NCBI GenBank assembly: GCA_937891875.1
Contig: CALATR010001045.1
Coordinates: forward strand, 1-9,690
DNA length: 9,690 nt
Reading direction: 5' to 3'
Source of the DNA: an uncultured Pseudomonadota bacterium
GTDB lineage: Bacteria > Myxococcota_A > UBA796 > GCA-2862545
Position 1 is the first letter of the stretch. Each line of letters starts with the position of its first letter. The notes under the pieces are model-generated. The model did not search any database and was not told the origin of the DNA. It worked only from the letters and a program-made list of their open reading frames with translations. The position numbers and the translations under genes were made by a program. Shown here piece by piece: positions 5,984 to 9,690 of the stretch.

Positions 5984-6174
5984 GAATCCTCTGAGGGGCC
6001 TGCACGGCCCCACGCACCGCTGGTTTGCGGCTCGGGGTTGCAACGCCACCCGGCCCGAACTGGCCGATTGACGTCCTCTCGCGTGCATTGTCGGGTCGCA
6101 CCAGCGGTGCAGGGGGGCGCCTTGGACGCACACCCGTGACGGCGAAACCGATGCTTCGCTAAGAGTGCGGGCAG
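5984..6174 (-). promoter_or_regulatory. rpsA leader with inverted repeats
   Basis: The 191 bases between cmk and rpsA hold no gene. ACCAGCGGTGC (6100-6110) and its exact reverse complement (6014-6024) could pair across 75 bases. The copy at 6098-6110 can alternatively fold on itself (GCACC, three-base loop, GGTGC). AGAGGA occurs on the minus strand both in the loop (6074-6079) and as the rpsA Shine-Dalgarno (5987-5992). E. coli S1 represses its own translation through a structured leader, so a similar role is plausible. I see no convincing promoter here, though one may exist. Confidence 0.45.
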
Positions 6175-6867
6175 CTAATGGGTGTCGGGGACCGTGTCAA
6201 CGACCGAGACCAGCGCCAGCACCCGGTCCACCACCTGGCGGATCGTCATGTCGGTGGAGTCGATGATGACGGCATCATCGGCGGGTCGCAGGGGGGCCGC
6301 GGCCCGGTCCCGGTCCCGGGCGTCGCGCTGCTCGAGGTCGGACAGCACGTCGTGGAAGGCGACGACCTCGCCGCGCCGGACGAGCTCGTCGTGGCGGCGG
6401 CGGGCACGCTCGGAGACATCGGCGTCGAGGAACACCTTGACCCGGGCGTCGGGCAGCACGACCGTGCCGATGTCCCGTCCGTCCATGACCACCCCGCCGG
6501 CCGCGGCGAGCTGGCGCTGCAGGTCCAGGAGGGCGCCGCGCACGCCGGGATGGGCGGAGACCCGGCTGGCCCCCTGCCCCGCGTCCTCGGTGCGGATGGC
6601 GGACGTCACGTCCTCCTCGTCGACGAACACCCGCAGCACGTCGCCGTCCCAGCCGAAGCGGAAGGACAGCCCCGAGGCGAGCGCGGTCAGGGCGGCCTCG
6701 TCGTCCAGCGAGACCCCGCGACGGTCGGCCACCAGCGCAACCGCCCGGTACATGGCGCCGGTGTCGACGTACTGGTAGCCGAGCCGGCGGGCGACGCCCT
6801 TGGCCACGGTGCCCTTGCCGGCGGATCCGGGACCGTCGATGGCGATGGCGATGCGCTCACGAGCCAA
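6175..6867 (-). CDS. cmk: Cytidylate kinase (CMP/dCMP kinase)
   Basis: Cmk transfers a phosphate from ATP to CMP or dCMP in pyrimidine nucleotide salvage and recycling. The 230-residue length is normal for the family. The P-loop GPGSAGKGT is at 12-20, DTGAMYR at 35-41, the CMP-binding DGRDIGTVVLPDA at 129-141, and the lid region RDARDRDR with APL at 181-193, ending in IIDST. The start needs care: the frame is open far upstream inside aroA, but the only sensible start codon next to the conserved N-terminus (RIAIAIDGPG) is TTG at 6867, with GGAGG six bases upstream. That makes an 11-base overlap with the aroA end, consistent with translational coupling. Genes aroA-cmk-rpsA in this order are a conserved bacterial arrangement. 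Confidence 0.94.
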   Translation of the reverse strand: MARERIAIAIDGPGSAGKGTVAKGVARRLGYQYVDTGAMYRAVALVADRRGVSLDDEAALTALASGLSFRFGWDGDVLRVFVDEEDVTSAIRTEDAGQGASRVSAHPGVRGALLDLQRQLAAAGGVVMDGRDIGTVVLPDARVKVFLDADVSERARRRHDELVRRGEVVAFHDVLSDLEQRDARDRDRAAAPLRPADDAVIIDSTDMTIRQVVDRVLALVSVVDTVPDTH

Positions 6868-8170
6868 GGAGGCCCTCCAGGTCGGCGAAGAACTGCGGGT
6901 AGCTGGTGGAGACGTCCGCGCCAGCGAGGTGCACCGGTCCGCGGAGCAGGCCGGCGACGGCAAACGCCATGGCGATGCGGTGATCGCCGGTGCAGTCGAT
7001 CCGGGCGCCGGCGATCCCGTCCGCGTCCATCTGCCCCGCCGTGAGCCCGCCGCCGAGCAAGAGGCCGTCCGGGCGCTCCTCGACGTCGGCCCCGAGCGCC
7101 CGCAGACCGGCGGCGGTCCGGGCGATGCGATCGCTCTCCTTGACCCGCAGCTCGGCGGCGTCGGCGATGACGGTCTCCCCCTCTGCGAACGCCGCGGCGA
7201 CGGCCAGCACGGGGAGCTCGTCCAGGCAGCGCAGGGCGAGCGCCCCGTCGATGCGGGCACCACGCAGAACGGAGCTTCGGACGACCAGATCCGCGATCGG
7301 CTCCGCATGCTCGCCCGGGCTGGGGTGGGGCCGGACCGCGATGTCGGCACCCATGGCCTGCAGGGCGTCGAGCACGCCTGTGCGGGTGGGGTTCACGCCG
7401 ACCCCGTGCAGCAGGACCTCGGACCCGGGAACCAGGCTGGCGGCGACCAGGAAGAAGGCGGCCGAGGAGAGGTCCGCCGGCACGTCCACGTCGACCGGAT
7501 CCAGGCGTTCGACCGGTTCCAGGCGCAGGCGCCCCCCCTCCCCTTCGAGCGAAGCCCCCATGCGGCGGAGCATGCGCTCGGTGTGGTCGCGGCTGCCCAC
7601 GCCCTGCTGCAGGGGCTCGCCCACGGTGACTCCGACGCGGCGGGCGGCGAGGAGCACCGCCGACTTCACCTGGGCGGACGCCACCGGCAGGTCGAGCTCG
7701 AGCGCGTGCTGCACGGGACCGCGGATGGAGAGCGGCGCCAGGCGTCCCCCGTCCCGGCCGTCGATGTGGGCGCCGAGCGCGCGCAACGGGTGGGCGATCC
7801 GTCCCATCGGCCGGCGGGAGAGGCTCGCGTCGCCGGTGAGCACGACGTGCATGGGCTCGGCGGCGACGACCCCGGCGAGCAGGCGCATCGAGGTGCCGCT
7901 GTTCCCGCAGTCGACCACGTCCGCGGGCTCGACGAGGCGCTCGGGGGGCCGCACGGTGACGCCGGACAGGCCGACCTCGATGTCCGCGCCGAGGGCCCGG
8001 CAGGCGGCGGCCGTGGCGCGCACGTCGGCGCTGTCGAGCAGGCCGGTGATGTGGGCCGGCCCGCTCGCCAGGGTGTTCAGGAGCAGCGCCCGGTGGCTGA
8101 TCGACTTGTCGCCGGGCAGGCGCACGCTGCCGCGGAGCGCTCCGCGGGGGTTGACGACCACATCGTCCAC
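6857..8170 (-). CDS. aroA: 3-phosphoshikimate 1-carboxyvinyltransferase (EPSP synthase)
   Basis: AroA joins shikimate 3-phosphate and phosphoenolpyruvate to give EPSP, the penultimate step of the shikimate pathway to chorismate and aromatic amino acids. The 437-residue protein has PGDKSISHR (19-27), CGNSGTSMRLL (88-98), GDASLSRRPM (113-122), SAQVKSAVLLA (165-175), SRDHTERM (193-200), DELP (317-320) and LRVKESDR (341-348), ending in GDHRIAM. All core substrate-binding and catalytic motifs are intact. The SAQVKSAVLL and NPTRTG wording resembles the CP4/Bacillus-like class more than the E. coli class. The start is uncertain: GTG at 8170 has a weak GGCGG seven bases upstream; GTG at 8161 and TTG at 8188 are in-frame alternatives. 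It begins 22 bases after accA and its stop overlaps cmk. Confidence 0.95.
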   Translation of the reverse strand: MDDVVVNPRGALRGSVRLPGDKSISHRALLLNTLASGPAHITGLLDSADVRATAAACRALGADIEVGLSGVTVRPPERLVEPADVVDCGNSGTSMRLLAGVVAAEPMHVVLTGDASLSRRPMGRIAHPLRALGAHIDGRDGGRLAPLSIRGPVQHALELDLPVASAQVKSAVLLAARRVGVTVGEPLQQGVGSRDHTERMLRRMGASLEGEGGRLRLEPVERLDPVDVDVPADLSSAAFFLVAASLVPGSEVLLHGVGVNPTRTGVLDALQAMGADIAVRPHPSPGEHAEPIADLVVRSSVLRGARIDGALALRCLDELPVLAVAAAFAEGETVIADAAELRVKESDRIARTAAGLRALGADVEERPDGLLLGGGLTAGQMDADGIAGARIDCTGDHRIAMAFAVAGLLRGPVHLAGADVSTSYPQFFADLEGLLGS

Positions 8171-8192
8171 GCTGTCACCGCCATCCAAGGGC

Positions 8193-9152
8193 TCAGGCCC
8201 CGTCCAGGAAGCTCCCCATGTGGCGGAAGCGCTCGTACCGGGCCTGACGCAGGCCATCGAGCCCGATCTCGTCGAGCTCCTCGAGGTGGCGCGCCACGGC
8301 CTCGCCGACCGCCTGCACCGTGGTCTCCGGGCTGCGGTGGGCGCCGCCCTGGGGCTCGGCGATGACTTCGTCCACGACGTTGAGCTCCAGGCAGTCCGCC
8401 GCGGTGATGCGCAGGGCCTCCGCCGCGCGGGGTCCCTCCGCCCGGTCGCGCCACAGGATCGCCGCACAGCCCTCGGGGCTGATGACGCTGTAGACGGAGT
8501 TCTCGAGCATGATCACCCGGTTCGCCACGCCGATCGCCAGCGCGCCGCCGGAGCCGCCCTCGCCGATGACCACCGAGATCACGGGCACCCGCAGCTTGGC
8601 CATCTCGAGGATGTTCTTGGCGATCGCCTCGGCCTGTCCGCGCTCCTCCGCGTCGATGCCCGGGTACGCGCCCGGGGTGTCGATGAAGCAGAAGATCGGC
8701 ATCTTGAACCGGTCGGCCAGGTGCATGATCCGCAGGGCCTTGCGGTAGCCCTCGGGCCGCGCCATGCCGAAGTTGCGGTGGATGTTCTCCTTCGTGTTCC
8801 GCCCCTTCTGGTGGCCCATGACCGCGACCGGGCGACCGTTGAAGCGCGCGGTGCCGGTGATGAGCGCGTGGTCGTCATGGCCAGCGCGATCGCCGTGCAG
8901 CTCCACGAACTCGGTGCATAGCCCGTCGATGTAGTCGAGGGTGTACGGACGCCGCGGGTGACGGGACAGCTGGGTGCGCTGCCACGGCGTCAGGCGGCCG
9001 AAGATCCGGACCTGCAGCTTGGCGGCCTGCTGCTCCAGCTGCTCGATGCTGGCGGAGAGGTTGACGCCCTGGTCGCCCTCGAGGCTGCGAAGCTGGGCGA
9101 TCCGGCGATGAAGCTCCAGGATCGGTCGCTCGAAGTCGAGCACGATGTCCAC
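8193..9152 (-). CDS. accA: Acetyl-CoA carboxylase carboxyltransferase subunit alpha
   Basis: AccA pairs with AccD to form the carboxyltransferase that moves CO2 from biotin to acetyl-CoA, making malonyl-CoA for fatty acid synthesis. The 319-residue length matches standalone AccA. It begins with a helical segment that includes a coiled-coil-like LEQQAAKLQ (39-47), then HPRRPYTLDYI (65-75), ELHGDRAG, GHQKGR (113-118), NFGMARPEGYRKALR (127-141), DTPGAYPG (158-165), the oxyanion-hole region GEGGSGGALA (197-206) and YSVISPEGCAAILW (221-234). No accD lies in the window. The GTG start is well supported by GGAGG four bases upstream. It is first in the minus-strand cluster accA-aroA-cmk. Confidence 0.97.
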   Translation of the reverse strand: MDIVLDFERPILELHRRIAQLRSLEGDQGVNLSASIEQLEQQAAKLQVRIFGRLTPWQRTQLSRHPRRPYTLDYIDGLCTEFVELHGDRAGHDDHALITGTARFNGRPVAVMGHQKGRNTKENIHRNFGMARPEGYRKALRIMHLADRFKMPIFCFIDTPGAYPGIDAEERGQAEAIAKNILEMAKLRVPVISVVIGEGGSGGALAIGVANRVIMLENSVYSVISPEGCAAILWRDRAEGPRAAEALRITAADCLELNVVDEVIAEPQGGAHRSPETTVQAVGEAVARHLEELDEIGLDGLRQARYERFRHMGSFLDGA

Positions 9153-9173
9153 GGGACCTCCGGGTGGGGCTCG

Positions 9174-9203
9174 GCCCTATCCCACGCATGTCGGACCGGC
9201 CAA
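9174..9203 (-). promoter_or_regulatory. Weak candidate promoter for accA-aroA-cmk
   Basis: In the 79-base gap between divergent genes, minus-strand TTGGCC (9198-9203) and TAGGGC (9174-9179) are 18 bases apart. Both boxes match consensus poorly, so this rests mainly on position upstream of accA. The gap must hold the start signals for accA unless transcription comes from elsewhere. Confidence 0.22.
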
Positions 9204-9231
9204 GGGGGCTGGGGGGCGGTTAGGATACGGC

Positions 9232-9690
9232 ATGGCCCTCGCCGTCGCCCGCACCGTCGAGCACGAGACCTGGAGCTGGCCCGACCCCGAGGTCGGCCTG
9301 CACCCGGCCCTGCGCGGCCTGGGGGTCTTCGCAAGCCTCGTCGGAATCAGCTTTGCCATCGCCTGGGGACTGTCCCAGCTGGGCGCCGAGGAGGGGCTGC
9401 GCTGGGTGCTGATGGTGGCCGCTCTTGGCGCAGGCTTGACCGCGGTCGTCAGCCTCGTCGCGAGCGTGTTCAGCCGCCGGGCCAGCCAGCGCAAGGCGCC
9501 GCGCTCGGTGAGGGTCGGCCGGCAAGCCCTGCTCTGGGCACGCTGCCGCATGGAGTGGGAGGACGTGCGCTCGATCGGGATCGGCGAGCGCCTGGTCGAG
9601 CGCGGGCGGGCGGTCACCTGCGTGGTGGTGCGCGATCGCTCCGGCCGGGAGGTCTGGCTCGGGGTCGAGCAGCCCGACGACGCGCTGGAG
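9232..9690 (+). CDS. Membrane protein with two N-terminal helices, 3' end beyond window
   Basis: The frame is open from this ATG to the window edge, 153 codons with no stop. AGGA lies six bases before the ATG. The protein begins with about 28 polar residues, then two hydrophobic segments (about 29-49 and 58-80), a basic stretch (SRRASQRKAPR), and a soluble part with alternating beta-like stretches (MEWEDVRSIGIGER, AVTCVVVRDRSGREVWLGV). This layout, two membrane helices then a small beta-rich cytoplasmic domain, resembles bacterial PH-like or similar membrane-anchored proteins, but I recognise no family motif. It is divergent from accA and shares its 79-base upstream gap. Codon use and third-position GC fit its neighbours. 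The function is unknown and the protein is incomplete here. Confidence 0.7.
   Translation, partial: MALAVARTVEHETWSWPDPEVGLHPALRGLGVFASLVGISFAIAWGLSQLGAEEGLRWVLMVAALGAGLTAVVSLVASVFSRRASQRKAPRSVRVGRQALLWARCRMEWEDVRSIGIGERLVERGRAVTCVVVRDRSGREVWLGVEQPDDALE

Noticed and set aside
4412..6139. Plus-strand open frame of 575 codons rich in Asp, Leu and Val opposite rpsA
   Set aside because: Its pseudo-repeats mirror the S1 repeats of the real minus-strand gene; no independent start signal or motif.
6868..7350. Extending cmk upstream to the ATG near 7350
   Set aside because: The extra 161 residues overlap aroA in another frame and are low-complexity; the cmk family starts just before the P-loop.
6990..8921. 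Plus-strand open frame of 643 codons opposite aroA and accA
   Set aside because: It runs across two intact conserved minus-strand genes and has low-complexity Arg/Ser/Ala content typical of an antisense shadow.

Overview
The window is high-GC DNA with strong codon bias and frequent GTG and TTG start codons. It looks like a Gram-negative proteobacterial-type genome, most likely Myxococcota or a related former deltaproteobacterial lineage. Support for this: an AccA separate from AccD, a six-domain ribosomal protein S1 followed by a LapA-domain protein, and a diiron ferritin-like protein of a type I associate with myxobacteria. No marker settles the taxonomy.

Region 1 (1-358) has no convincing gene. 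It holds repeated CTGACCCC-type motifs, a small AT-richer island, a pyrimidine-rich tract and a strong two-part hairpin that runs into the ribosome binding site of the next gene. Region 2 (359-1560, plus strand) is a translationally coupled pair: a small exported acidic repeat protein with two cysteines, then a ferritin-like diiron protein with all its expected metal ligands. This pair is the least understood part of the window.

Region 3 (1535-3970, minus strand) is a probable operon read from right to left: lapA-like membrane protein, rsmB (16S rRNA m5C methyltransferase), then a glutathione S-transferase. The transferase gene ends inside the 3' end of the ferritin-like gene. A sigma70-like promoter is proposed upstream of lapA.

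Region 4 (4077-9152, minus strand) is a housekeeping cluster: accA (fatty acid synthesis), aroA (shikimate pathway), cmk (pyrimidine nucleotides) and rpsA (translation). accA, aroA and cmk are tightly packed, with aroA and cmk overlapping. rpsA follows after a 191-base leader with inverted repeats, and ends in a perfect palindrome followed by a terminator-like hairpin. The order aroA-cmk-rpsA-lapA recalls the gammaproteobacterial aroA-cmk-rpsA-ihfB-lapA block, but without ihfB.

Region 5 (9232 to the window edge, plus strand) is the start of a membrane protein gene divergent from accA and cut by the window end.

Most of the window is ordinary core metabolism and translation. The parts that could be new are the exported peptide plus diiron protein pair with its structured leader, and the unusual regulatory structures around rpsA.
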